Part shown: positions 1-11,800 of the stretch, piece by piece
How the letters are laid out: every line of letters starts with the position of its first letter
Numbering within the stretch: position 1 is the stretch's first letter
Assembly (NCBI GenBank): GCA_013365325.1
Contig: JABVXV010000008.1
Location: 620,001 to 684,000, forward strand
DNA: 64,000 nt
Direction of reading: 5' to 3'
From: Dipetalonema caudispina
Taxonomy: Eukaryota > Nematoda > Chromadorea > Rhabditida > Onchocercidae
The notes under the pieces: generated by a model
Database searches by the model: none
Told to the model about the DNA's origin: nothing
What the model saw: the letters and a program-made list of their open reading frames with translations, nothing else
Program-made: the position numbers and the translations under genes

Positions 1-261
1 TTACTTTTGATTCCAGCAAAAATTCTCATCGGATTGATCACAGCGTGTGCATGATTGATTAACATAACTAGCAGTTGTAGCGATAGTTGTAATATCAGCA
101 GATTTCTTGATAGGTGCAGTTGTTGATGATGTATAGTAGTGTTGCTGCCAATTTGCTGATAACGTCGAAGAGGAGGACATTTCCAACAGCAAATCGGTAA
201 TTGTCATTAGCAAACTCCTATCACTAAAATGTATAGAAGAGCCATATGTCATCTCATGCAA
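1..261 (-). CDS. First coding exon of an unidentified gene, cut by the window edge
   Basis: An open frame runs from an ATG at 261 to the window edge. Position 4-1 reads gtaa on the minus strand, directly after a CAA AA, so the apparent stop codon is more likely a splice donor and the gene continues outside the window. The predicted N-terminus is rich in Ser/Thr and ends in a cysteine-containing segment, CTRCDQSDENFCW, which could be the start of a zinc-binding module. An internal Met (MTITDLLLEM) is an alternative start. I do not recognise the family. It lies downstream of the RabGGTB gene on the same strand, separated by about 2.2 kb. Confidence 0.35.
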   Translation of the reverse strand: MHEMTYGSSIHFSDRSLLMTITDLLLEMSSSSTLSANWQQHYYTSSTTAPIKKSADITTIATTASYVNQSCTRCDQSDENFCWNQK

Positions 262-2458
262 TCAAAACTGAATTTTCCTTAAGATTTGGGCGGGGCGACA
301 AATTTCTGATCGCACTGCGATACCCGGATTGCTCTCCTCTCTCTCTCTCTGAGAGAAAAGAGGCAAGGTAAATCAAATCATACGGTAATCCATCTTCCAT
401 TTCCACCCTGTTGAATATCGTCTTGTCTATTTTGCTATTTCCGTTTAATAATTTTCAGTATGATACTTCTCAGGAGCTTACCTTTGCAATTGAAACATAA
501 AAAAGTTAATACTTCAATAATGGATTATTCGGCTTTCCGGGTAATGTAAGTTCTCCAGGAAAGCCTGATGTATCATATCGTGTACTATATCAATTACTTC
601 ATAATTTAAAAACTTAGTACATAATTATTGCTTAATTTTTTAACCAAAGCTTAGTTTAGCCAATTTTCGAGTTTACACTTAGTTCTATTTTCAAATTTAA
701 GTGCGACAGTTCTATATTGTATGATTTTTAAAAGATTTCAAAAACTACTCTAGTTTTCCCTTGTTGCATACTTTGGTTGGTGCATTCGAGAAATGTTATT
801 GACGATAGAATCTTATGGTAATATTTCCTTTTGACGTGTAAAATTCAGCCTTGTTTTTTCCTAACATACAATATCACTTCTTTCGCAACAACTTATTTTT
901 CAAAAATTAGTATGTGGTAATGGAAAGTTCATAGGAAAGTTCGTAGAAGCAAGAAAACTACGTAGAAACCACGTGTGAACGAACGGTACAGTTAAAATAC
1001 GTTAAGTAAGGATTGATGAAGGAAATAAATGAAGGATCGAAGATAATGAGAGGTTATATTAATTGTATAAATTTTATGCTGATCACATTTTTGCTAAATT
1101 TTGATGTGAAAGTTCCTCAATTTTTCCTTTTTGCATCTTTTACTCCATGATTGATCCCGCTCCTTACTGTGACATATGCTTCACATATTCTAAGCAGTCT
1201 AGAAGAGTTAACAAAAATCTAGCTTTCTTCTGCTTCAGTATGCTGTTATGTATCTTTTTAGCTGATTATTAATTGAAATCTTCAGGCTGAATATTTTGCA
1301 CAGGATGTTGAAGCAGTCGAGAATTGTACAACGCCATACTTTACCACTGAGATTGTTTACAATCGCGATTGAATTAGCCCATGAATAGAAAAGTAATATT
1401 ATTCATATTTATTTTCTACAAATATCAAACATACACAAACCAATAACTTGGGCAAATAAAACAAATCTCATTAAATCCGTATTTCTCTATTTAATGAAAT
1501 ACTTTCCTAGAAGACATTAAAAATCAAAACAAGAATCAACTTACAGAAAAAATTGTGAATTAGTCTGAAAATACATGAAAATGAATTGATTAAATGTTTT
1601 TCACTTTGAATAACTAAGTGAATGACCTATGTAACATAATGCTTAAAAAAAAGTCTTCGTAAAATAAGTGCAACATTTCGCAAACTTTGTCGAATAAATT
1701 TAGTGCTTCCATAAAAATGCATAAAATTTGTAAAATGGTGAGAAGTTAACCATCGAAAAGATAAAAATAACTCGGAAATTAATGAACATAATTCCTATAC
1801 TAATGGAAATATGATAATCAAAAAAAGCGTCTATAAATTATGAAAACCATTATTTTATAATTATCAAAAATATGACATTATTATACACGTGTCGCATTAA
1901 ATTTCCATCTAACATATAAAGCTTTATAATGGCTATAAAATTGTATGCAACACGGTGATGACAAGGTACACTGCTGTTGCGCACTACCGCATCCTTTAAT
2001 TACCCACTTTCCAGTTCATTCTGCTCCTCACATCATATTAATACAATACACACTAATACTGACCCCATTTTAAGAGTTTTTTTTTTTTTTTTTTTGAATT
2101 TTTTGAAAAAATGGGAAATGCTCAAAATAGTGAATCTCTTCTCTTTTTGGTTGCTTCAAATAACGCTTAAAAATTAACACCGCTTCCAGCACTCCATTGA
2201 AAAAGAGAATATGAGGCAAAATGAGAGCAGCCAACCGTTTATTCTTCCTTCAAAAAATTAAAATGAATGCAGCAGTGCACCTTACAATTTCATACAACGA
2301 TTTTTTTGAAATTACATTTACTCTAAAAACAAGAAGGGAATGTCCGAAAAGTATTATTTAGAATACTGCATCACATAATGAAGATACTGTCACAGTTCGT
2401 AGCAATAAGCAATTCATATCAAAAAAAAATAAAGTAGCCTACCACATTGTCTTTTTTG
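262..2458. other. Intergenic, no gene recognised
   Basis: A+T-rich DNA between RabGGTB and the edge gene. It contains a short CT/GA dinucleotide tract with an inverted junction (about 332-357, CTCTCTCTCTGAGAGA), just upstream of the edge gene, which could belong to its promoter. It also has an uninterrupted T run near 2079-2095. No convincing coding frame on either strand. Confidence 0.6.
2238..2243 (-). other. Candidate polyadenylation signal of RabGGTB
   Basis: AATAAA on the minus strand, about 215 bases past the RabGGTB stop codon. This is the first canonical hexamer I noticed downstream. Confidence 0.4.
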
Positions 2459-5400
2459 TTAGCAAATAGATAAATCACCAAGACATTTTTTCCCCATACA
2501 AAACACAGGATCAACTGCTGCCAACGATTTATTGTAAGCACCAAGTAAACTCAGTCCTGCTAGCCCAAAAACAGTGTGGAAAGGATCAGTCTGAAAAAAA
2601 GTTAAAAAGATATTTCTGAAAAAAAAAACAAGAATAATCCTTCAAACTATTGAAACTGTGCAGTAAGCTGATTATTACTTAATGAACACTTGTAAAAAAC
2701 AAGATTTACCAAAATAATGGTAGATTAGAAGATGCATGGCTCATCCTTTACACTGAAAATTTGTATCAATGTAAATGCAAAGTGAAATATTGACTTACCA
2801 CATCTCCCGGTCGATCAGCAAAACCGCCATCGTTGTCTTGACAAGCTAGTATGAATTTTACCATCGACTTCTGAAAATTGTAAAAGTTTGTTGTGCTTTA
2901 AATACCTAACGCGGCAAAGTTTTTTGTTACAAGGTTTTAACAAGTAATAATTTCAAAAGTGTTACTAACATTATCAATCCAATGTAATCGTCCAAGTATT
3001 TTCAGTGATGCAAGTACCCACCAGGAGTAACAAACATCCGGTAATTTCTCTGGTCTACCTGAAATTTTTCTTCAAAAACCAGAATTGTATGGAAAGCAGA
3101 GATTTATGGGCATCTGTCCCTTTTTATATTGCCTAACGCTAGGCACCTACACTTCAACCGGAAATTTTTTACGGGTATTTCCTCATACATCAACAGAATG
3201 TATCTCAGCATTTACTTCCCGATTGTAATCAGTTTGTACGGAAAGTAAGTATTTTAAGAGACATTGTCACAATTTTTATGAATATTCTCATCTTTCCCTC
3301 TTTCTCCCCATGCAGTGTTGTTGATGACATGTCCGATAATGCGTATAATGATGCGTAAATCGTTTAGCTCTTTAAAAGAGAATGTAACATTTATATACAG
3401 TTAGTTGATGAACAATACCAAAGAGACAACTATTCTAATTTATTATGTTTCACGCCACGCGTCCTTTACTGAATCCTCTCTTTAGTACAAACATCTCCAT
3501 CAGTATCGTTTCACAAAGGTCACCTTGATCCAATTCACCCTACACTTATATCGCATACAGCAGAAAAAAATGTTGAGTTTTTATGATTATTTTTTCTTTT
3601 CTTTTAAGGGATATCACTCGATATGTTTTGTCGCTTCGTGAAAAACATTAATACAATCTCAACTACTGATAATCATTATACCGCACTTCTTCAACCTGCA
3701 GATCAAACAACTTCGAAAAATCAATAAACATAATTTGAGAAGTCAACAGAAATAGTTACATAACTTTGTTGAGATAAAACGATGCTTGGGATGTACGATA
3801 AAATGTGGAAGGAAAATACTGCATATTCTTAACAAAAATCTTTTAAGACTTCAAAAAAGAAAAGGCCACTGTACTTACACTGTGAAATGCATTTAAGACT
3901 ACTATATTTATAAGTTAGTAAGTATGATTAATGGCTTCGAATACAAAGTTTCCTACTTCATAGGAAAAGAATGACAAGATTGTTAACAAGAAGGAGGGCA
4001 GCAGCAGGGGTACGCAGTAAATCATTTAATGAAAGTAGTGTCATCACAGGTATTATCTGTGACGCCTCCATCCTTTTCATTTACTCTGCAGGGATCAACT
4101 AATGTAATACAACAACAGTAATGGTACAATACATTATGTCATTAGTTACTGGTAAATCCCACCATTATACCAATAATTTGAATAATTCTTATTCATTATA
4201 AAAAAGATTATGTTCAATTAAATAAAGTCTGTTTCGTCCATAAAGCTGATAGCTGTGCTTGTTATTTTTTCAGTATGACCACATACTGAGAAGCTAGCTG
4301 CAATTCTGTTGAACTGTGATTTTTAATCTCTTACACCCTACCTGTGTATTTTCAACTTTTCTCTTCCCTTCCAATCAAAACAAAATTATTCACTTGTGAT
4401 TCACTTTCATCTTGCTAACTGTATCTTATCTCCTCTTTTATACTTCTAAATTACTTACAAAGAGTTACCCATTTACTGAAAAAGTAACTGGAACGACCTA
4501 AGCATTCCCATCCTATAGTGAAAGTGAGAAACAACTTTTCCACTTTATTGCTTCCTTTTAAAAAGTAATTATTCTCTCAAGCTGGAAGTAATGCAGTACT
4601 TAACAATTATGAGATCTTACGCAATGTCAAATGAAAATACGCAAATTTACACGTATCAAAAGTTTGATTTCAATAAAATAAAGCAAACAAACTGTGCAAA
4701 ATCAAACGCACCATTCAGGCCACCTGATCGACATTGTCTTTCGGCCAGCCATCGCGCTGTTCGCTGAATATCGATCATTTCTAAGCAATCTGCTATCGCT
4801 AGGCTTCCCAAACAGCAATATACCTGGTAGTTAGCAAATTTGTTGCTTTTGATACTATTTAAATTATATTTTAAGTATATCATTAAGGACAGAATAACTG
4901 TAACAACGAACTTGTCCAGCATGGCTTTCCGAACCGGGCCTAGTTCCAAATCCACCATCGAAATTGTAACAAAGAAGAATGAAATCAATAGCCTTATCTA
5001 CATTTATCGAGTTTTCTAACTTTCTCTAAAAAAAGTAGATTAAAATTCATTACTTACATCAAATTAATGATTTTACATATTTTCAAGAAAATAATCTTTA
5101 ATAACAAGGAGAAATGAATCCTAGTTTTCTTTCGTATCTCATGACACTAAATAGGTTTCTTTGCTAGAAACGATTCCATACTTTCCTGTCGTTTATTCTA
5201 CGTGATTTATGTGAAGAAGAACTATTAAGTTGATCTTACAAAGAAAGGAGGAAATCTTCAAGTAAGCAAATTCGTCATTATATTTAAACTTGCGAATGTT
5301 TTCTTGGACTTACAATCAAATGAAGCGTCGCTAATGCACAGAATGAGAAGCGAGTATCAATCTCATTGCATTCATCACCGCCAAAACTTCCATCTTCATT

Positions 5401-7306
5401 TTGCAAGGATGTCACATAACAGGCCACAGCATCCGTATCAATTTCATCCAGTTTACCCAGCATTACCATTATCTAAAATGTCTGAAAAACTCAAGACAAA
5501 GGAAGATGGGTTTTCGGGAAGAATCATATAGAACTGACAGCACTTTGCTAATTACTATTTCCTATACAATTAAGTTCTTAGTTGATTTCATGCTGTTCGA
5601 TACTCTCAGGATTTTCTAGAAGTTACTTTACCTGCTACAAATCAAGTTTTACTCTTGCTAAAAAACATAACAGAGAAAACATAACACAAAATATGAATCT
5701 CCAGCTGATCGTATTCCCAAGTCTTCTAAATTCACGATATCGAAAAACATTGTTAAAATCAAAAAAAAAAAAAAAGGAAAAAGGAGACCTTCCAGCAAGA
5801 AAAATTTGAGTGAAAAATAGAGGATAATATGATTCATGTTCTGAACTACTGTTAATTTAAAATGAACAGAAAACGATAAAGGGTCAAACAATCTATTGCT
5901 AATGACCAATAAAAATGTATGATAAGGATCTGAATGACCATTGATGATAACATATTTTAGTAAGTCCATATGCACGCGGTGAGAAGAGCATAAAGTACAA
6001 GGAAAATGCGTTAATAATTGTACACAACCATCAAGTGCTAGCCCAACCAGATGAACTAATTTGCATTGCACAATGCTGCTTCTACCTTCTTAACCTTTCT
6101 TTTGACCACTACCGCAACATAATCTTTCATTAGCATATTTATTTGCATGCGGCAAACTATGAATTACGCAGCGGCAAATAGCGATTCAAAAGAAATCTTA
6201 CAAAGAGAAGTCACAGGTGCATCAAGGCCGGTCATCAGAAGTCAGTACGGTTCGTTTAATGATATAATATAGATAAATTTACGTGCATTTGACCATTAGG
6301 AATTAAGAATTGATTTAATTTTTCTGCATTTCATTAAGCTAGGAATGAAATGGTTATGCTACTGTTGGTTTTTAAATGAATCATAATTTTCTGCTACTAT
6401 ATCTACTTTTGACAATTCAATTAATGCTATTATGGATCATGTTTGAATACTTCATATGCATTCATTTGAATGAAAATTCAAATTCGGTTGGAAATTCAGT
6501 GCTACCTAAACCTCATTTATGAAACATGCAATTACTATATGCTTGTATCTATTTGAAATACTGAATCAAACAATCAGACGTATAGTTGTATTACTTACTT
6601 CTGTAGCAGTTTAGAAATAATAAACATAAGTTTACTTGTATAGCACTCAATGTATGCAGTAAATGGGCATCGTGTTGTTCAGCAGATGCAAAGCCACCAT
6701 TTGATTGCTGACAACGCTTCACGTAATTAGCAATCTCGTCAACATCCATTTTATTCAGTTTGCCCATTATGTCCATTGCTTGTAAGCACCAATAGATACC
6801 ACTCATTCGAAGATATTCCGTAGTAACACTTTCCTACAATTAAAAGTGTGAAACTTGAGAAGTCATCAGTTGAGCCTTTGTAAAATCCACTTTATTATGA
6901 GGAAAAAGTGAGAAAATTGCTGGTCTTTCTTTTCAGATGATTTAAAGATCAACTCTTCACAGTTGATTTTAATATCAATAAAGTACTGTCGATTTAGATC
7001 CTTAATAGAAAATAATTATTTAGAGATACTAAACTTTCTGCAATCTCAATATAGTCCGGGAGAGTAGGGGATTTTAAAATACACAAAAAAATGCGCATCA
7101 AGGGAAGTATAAGTTAAATGAAGGGATAAATTCTCCGTAGAATCAATCCAGAAAGTATATGAATTATTAAACGAATTACTTACATAAGATTCCTTGTTTT
7201 CGACATAATGCTCGATAAAATCTACATGTTTTGCAAGTAACAGTTCATTTACTGCACTATTACTGATATCCACATCTTTACGACAATAATCGAAGAAGAC
7301 ATCCAT
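2459..7306 (-). CDS. ggtb-1: Rab geranylgeranyltransferase (GGTase-II) beta subunit
   Basis: Catalytic subunit that, with the alpha subunit and Rab escort protein, adds geranylgeranyl groups to C-terminal cysteines of Rab GTPases in the cytosol. Eight exons: 7306-7184, 6833-6636, 5472-5314, 5025-4912, 4823-4712, 3058-2970, 2870-2799, 2590-2459. All phases agree and give 332 aa, against 331 in human. Prenyltransferase beta repeats are clear: [12 protein letters not shown], the [14 protein letters not shown] repeat, [35 protein letters not shown]. The zinc ligands Asp and Cys are seen in LPDVCYSWW and the His in DPFHTVFG. The start at 7306 follows an acceptor-like ttcacag by about 20 bases, which fits trans-splicing. 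One donor (4911) is GTTCGT rather than GTAAGT. Last gene of the minus-strand cluster. Confidence 0.95.
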
Positions 7307-8859
7307 ATTTGAATTTAAAAATAAACTGTGAAACTTAAGAGTCTGAAATAAAACTTTCATGCGCAGTAATAACAGTTTAAATTGATTTAATATCAATTAT
7401 TTCATTAATCCAGTAATCATCCACAATTTTCAAGATATCACAATACCTGACGATAGGAGCGATCTAACATATGTCACATGATAACTAACTACCGTAGTTA
7501 TCTATTGTGTGCCCATTAGAAAATTACACTCAGATCTTGATAACAGTAACTCATCTACTATTAGGTAATTAAAATGTGTAAAAAAAGATGCAATCAATCA
7601 TGGCACGAAGGAAGAGTATACAAGAAGGAGAAAATTAGACATAGAATGTCAGTAGTTTCGTCAAAATTTTCATTTTCTTACCCTCCATCCTCTTCTTTCT
7701 CTCTGAAAAAATATGTCAACAGATGGGCAAATGAAGGAATGGATGACAATAGCAAGACATCATGATGTACAGGGGGAAAGATTCAAATTTGGTAGCTAAG
7801 GAAGGGGCGAAAGTTTTCAACTCTGGTTTGTTTGAAATATTTTTATGCATCCCTAATGTTTATTTATATTTGTTCCTTACATATTAGGTTAACTTATTTG
7901 TTTTATAACCATTCAGTAATCCAACAAAACGTCACCTCCGATGACACTGCAGAGTGAGGTGCACCCGATCCCTAAGGAAATCTTAAAAACTCTAGATTAA
8001 TCAATGCCATTGCCCAAAGTGACAAAACATTTTATCGAATTCGAAATTACACCCATGACAAGTGCGCCAATACCTGAACAACTTTTATTCATATTTGTCA
8101 CAAAGAGGTAAACCAACGTCTCTTCTAACTCTGAACAATGAAGCAAACCACTTTGAAAGACAAAAATTCAACTCATTTGCGGAAAAATTGGAAGATTATA
8201 AGCTATCAATTAAGGCACATAATGTATTTCCAGTACTGAAAATCTGATATAAACTTAAGAAAAGATATAGTGAGTACTGTTTATGGAAAGAAGGAAAATC
8301 AGCAAAATCAAAACAATTTTAGGAAGAAAACCCCTGGAAATAATTTTCATGAACTTCTGTGTTTACTTTAAAAATGACTGATCTTCCTTCCATTCTTTTT
8401 TTATTACTCCAAATTTGGTTCGGAAATTAGGTTGCGAGCAATTAACTACAGGAGACATAACCGAACAACACGTATTGATAAGATTAAATTCGAGTTGAAT
8501 TTCAATATTTCCAGACGAAAGCATACTTAAACACGAAAGCATACTTTGATCACAACAAAAAGGATGATGTAATGAAAGGAAGAGAACAACAAGGAAAACA
8601 AAAAATATTATCCAACAATAAAACTTCGCTACTTAGTCAACACAATGCGAAGTCGTATGATAATGGAATAACAAGAAATATCTAAACATTGTATCAGTTA
8701 TTTGATTTTAATTTATTATGGTAAGGAAAATAAACGATCATTTCTTTAAAACCAAATTAAAAAAAATGGAATCGAGTAAAATTAAGATAAAATGCAACAT
8801 GATTTCGAGTGGTAAGATCTTCAAGAAGAGATAACTACTAACTGCAATGTTAGATATAT
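7307..8859. other. Intergenic between HRI and RabGGTB
   Basis: About 1.55 kb, A+T-rich. It holds a candidate AATAAA signal for HRI on the minus strand at 8712-8717 and the probable SL acceptor of RabGGTB near 7327. Two plus-strand ORFs of about 60 codons (7574-7765, 8062-8247) have low-complexity composition and no splice or family support. Confidence 0.6.
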
Positions 8860-11800
8860 TCAAATTTCTGTAATATTATTGTCGAGTAAAAGATTCCTTA
8901 ATCGTGCAATTTCTTTTTCAAGCTCTTGGATACGATCCTGGAGAACTTCCACATTTTCTCCAATTTTACCAAGTCTAGTTACAATTTCAAAAGCATGAAG
9001 TCGTTTCTGTGGATTTTCCTTACACATTTCCTTAATCAATTTCTCCTGAAACAGTGATGATACTGATCAATGATTGTTAGTCAGTAATAAATGACAAACT
9101 GCGCGGTGTTAAGTAGTAAAAAATCTTTGATTAATCCGTTTTTCACACAACCCTTTACCCTTCATCGTAAATTAAAATAAAAATCGACAACAACACCTCG
9201 AACTGCAATAAAACTTTGGTCTGGCATTCTTGAGCAAGCCAAAAACTGAATGCGCCAATCCAAGACAACATTCAACAACATCAACAGAGCACTATATTTC
9301 ATGCGTGGACATAATGCCAGTTGAGCAAAGTAAAAAACGCGGAGATGGTCAAAAGGAAGTGACAGGCCTAGTATAACGCTGTCTTGCATGCTCATTATAA
9401 CGATCTGTTAGAAGTCAGAAAACTGTTTAGTGAACTTAATTAGCTTTATAAATTTTGTAATTAACTAGAATGATCAGCCTTTCAGTGCAGTGTTGTTGAC
9501 GTCATCAGATCCAAGCATATATCTAGCATAACTATTTGGACCTACTATCATAGGCTACCTGCTTTCAGTTCTGATCATCATACTCACTACACTAGTTTAT
9601 TAAAAGCTAACAAAATCTCACTCATTTGTAATGCTCATAATAAGGTTATCGAGATAATGAATGTATTGAGAGAGAAACACCTTCACGGCTTTTACTTTGT
9701 TTCGCATTACAATTCCTATCTCCAATCTATGGTAAGAAGTACAAGGTCGAATGGACTTGGTGAAGAAAGCTCTACGAATGTAATATGGAAAACGTAAACG
9801 GGAAACAATATTGAGATATGAACTGACACAGAGATAGAATGGGGTTATTTTTTCAATCACAAAACCAGCAAATAGCGAACCTCGTCGGGAAAAGAAGTTT
9901 TGAATTCCTCGCTCAATTTTCCTTTCTTTAACTTCCCAATAGCTTCTAATCGCTCCATTTGCGTTTGAAATGGGACACATAATTCAAAAAACACAATTCC
10001 AGCACTGTAGATATCTACCTGAAATGGTTACAATATATTTTCAGCTCAAGAAAATCCCGTTTTCTATATCTCTTCTGAATAAAACCTAAATGGATAAGGA
10101 ATTGCGGAAGCTATCGGGGTTACTGAAATCTAAAGTTATCAGAGAACACTCTAGGATTAATCAAAACTGAATAATAAATCAGCTTCATGGCTTTTATAGC
10201 CTTTATTGTAGGTCAAATCATAACTACTCAGAATTACTAACTACACAGTAAATTATCCTAAATTCCATGTAAAGAAACAATAACAATCACTCACTGCATT
10301 ATCGTAGACAGTAGAATTTTGCTGTTCAGGTGCTGCGTACACGGAAGTACCAACACCTTCACTGTGTGTGGTTGATGTCTCGTTTTCAGTAACAGTAGAA
10401 TTGCAAACTATTTTAGTTTGGTGAAGACATGCTAGTCCAAAATCACCCAAAAGTACAGATGGAATTGGAGAAGAGCTTCCATTACGAAGGAAAATATTGC
10501 TCGGCTGAAACTAAGTTATATCAAATATTGGAATTATTGCTTCTAATTTAATAATTTAAAATTCAAGTAGTGTACTTAGATCCCATCAAGCGCTATGATC
10601 AGAGCATTGCTTCACCAAGGTTTCACCAATATTTAGCTTTTGTAATACAAATATAAAGACCGAAAGAATTAACGAAAGAAGAATAAAAACTTTTAAGCTG
10701 CTCATCTGTGCTACATATTTTGAAATAAAGAACTGAGGGAATTCCTATGAAAAATACATTTTAAAAAAAAGATGATGTTAAACAAACGATAACTTCGAGT
10801 TTGCAATAAAAAAAGTGTCAAAAATTCCAAAGTTCATCAAGAAAAGTAATTGGTGCAATATATGCATGAGCTATAATCTAAATGAGGTAAATAAATGAAA
10901 ATTACTTCAAACGTCTCAAAAGCACATCTGGACAAAATTATTTTTTACAAACACAAGCAAATGAAAGTGAGACAAAAGCAGTCAGAAGAAATTAAAACAA
11001 AACCAATGTTTTGATGGAAAACAAGAACACAATGCCATTCTTTCGGATTTTTTTTTTAAGTTATGAACTAAAACAATAAACAGACAACTAATTTTCCTAA
11101 GTCTAAAGAGAAGAACAAAACAAACTTTGATATCCCGGTGAATAATTTTTTTGGAATGTAAGTGAGCCACTGCAGACATTAGTTGTTCCATGATACTTTT
11201 ATTTAGTTTTCGATCTATTTTCGGCTTGATTTCTGCAACGAACTTGATTTCATACCGCATATTTAAAAAAAGAATCTTTCGCAGCCTTTTTTAGCACTCC
11301 AGTCGAGATATTAATGATAATCCTCAGAAAATGAAAACACAAAAAAAATACCGGCATTTCGTTCGACAAAATAATCGCTGAGAGTACGTGAGCAAAGTTC
11401 CATCTGTACGAACATAACCGCAGTACCCTAAAAATAAATGCAGTCGATGCAGAGGACTTCAGTTTTAAAATTAGCGAATTCCGCTTACCGAATGAGGTAG
11501 CATTAAATTTAATGGATCAATCCTCATGCTTCCTTTTGCAACTTCTAAGCCCTGATTGGTAGAAATACTTCGACGGATCTTCCACTCTTCTGAAATCGTT
11601 GAACTTGAGGTGGCTGAAGACTCCTGCGTCCAAAAACGACCTTGTTTTGCAGGAACTGCGCTAATTTGCTCCCCCCAATCATCCTTTTCATCCTGAATGA
11701 AACAAAAAAAAAAATTTTGTTAAAACAATATAACCATGACAGTTTTTATCGAACTACAATAAAAAGAAAGGGACTATTGAAAAACGTAAATTTATTCCTT

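Noticed and set aside
5658..6071. 137-codon minus-strand ORF inside RabGGTB
   Set aside because: It lies in an intron between exons that join in phase. It has homopolymer-derived Phe/Leu runs and no family match.
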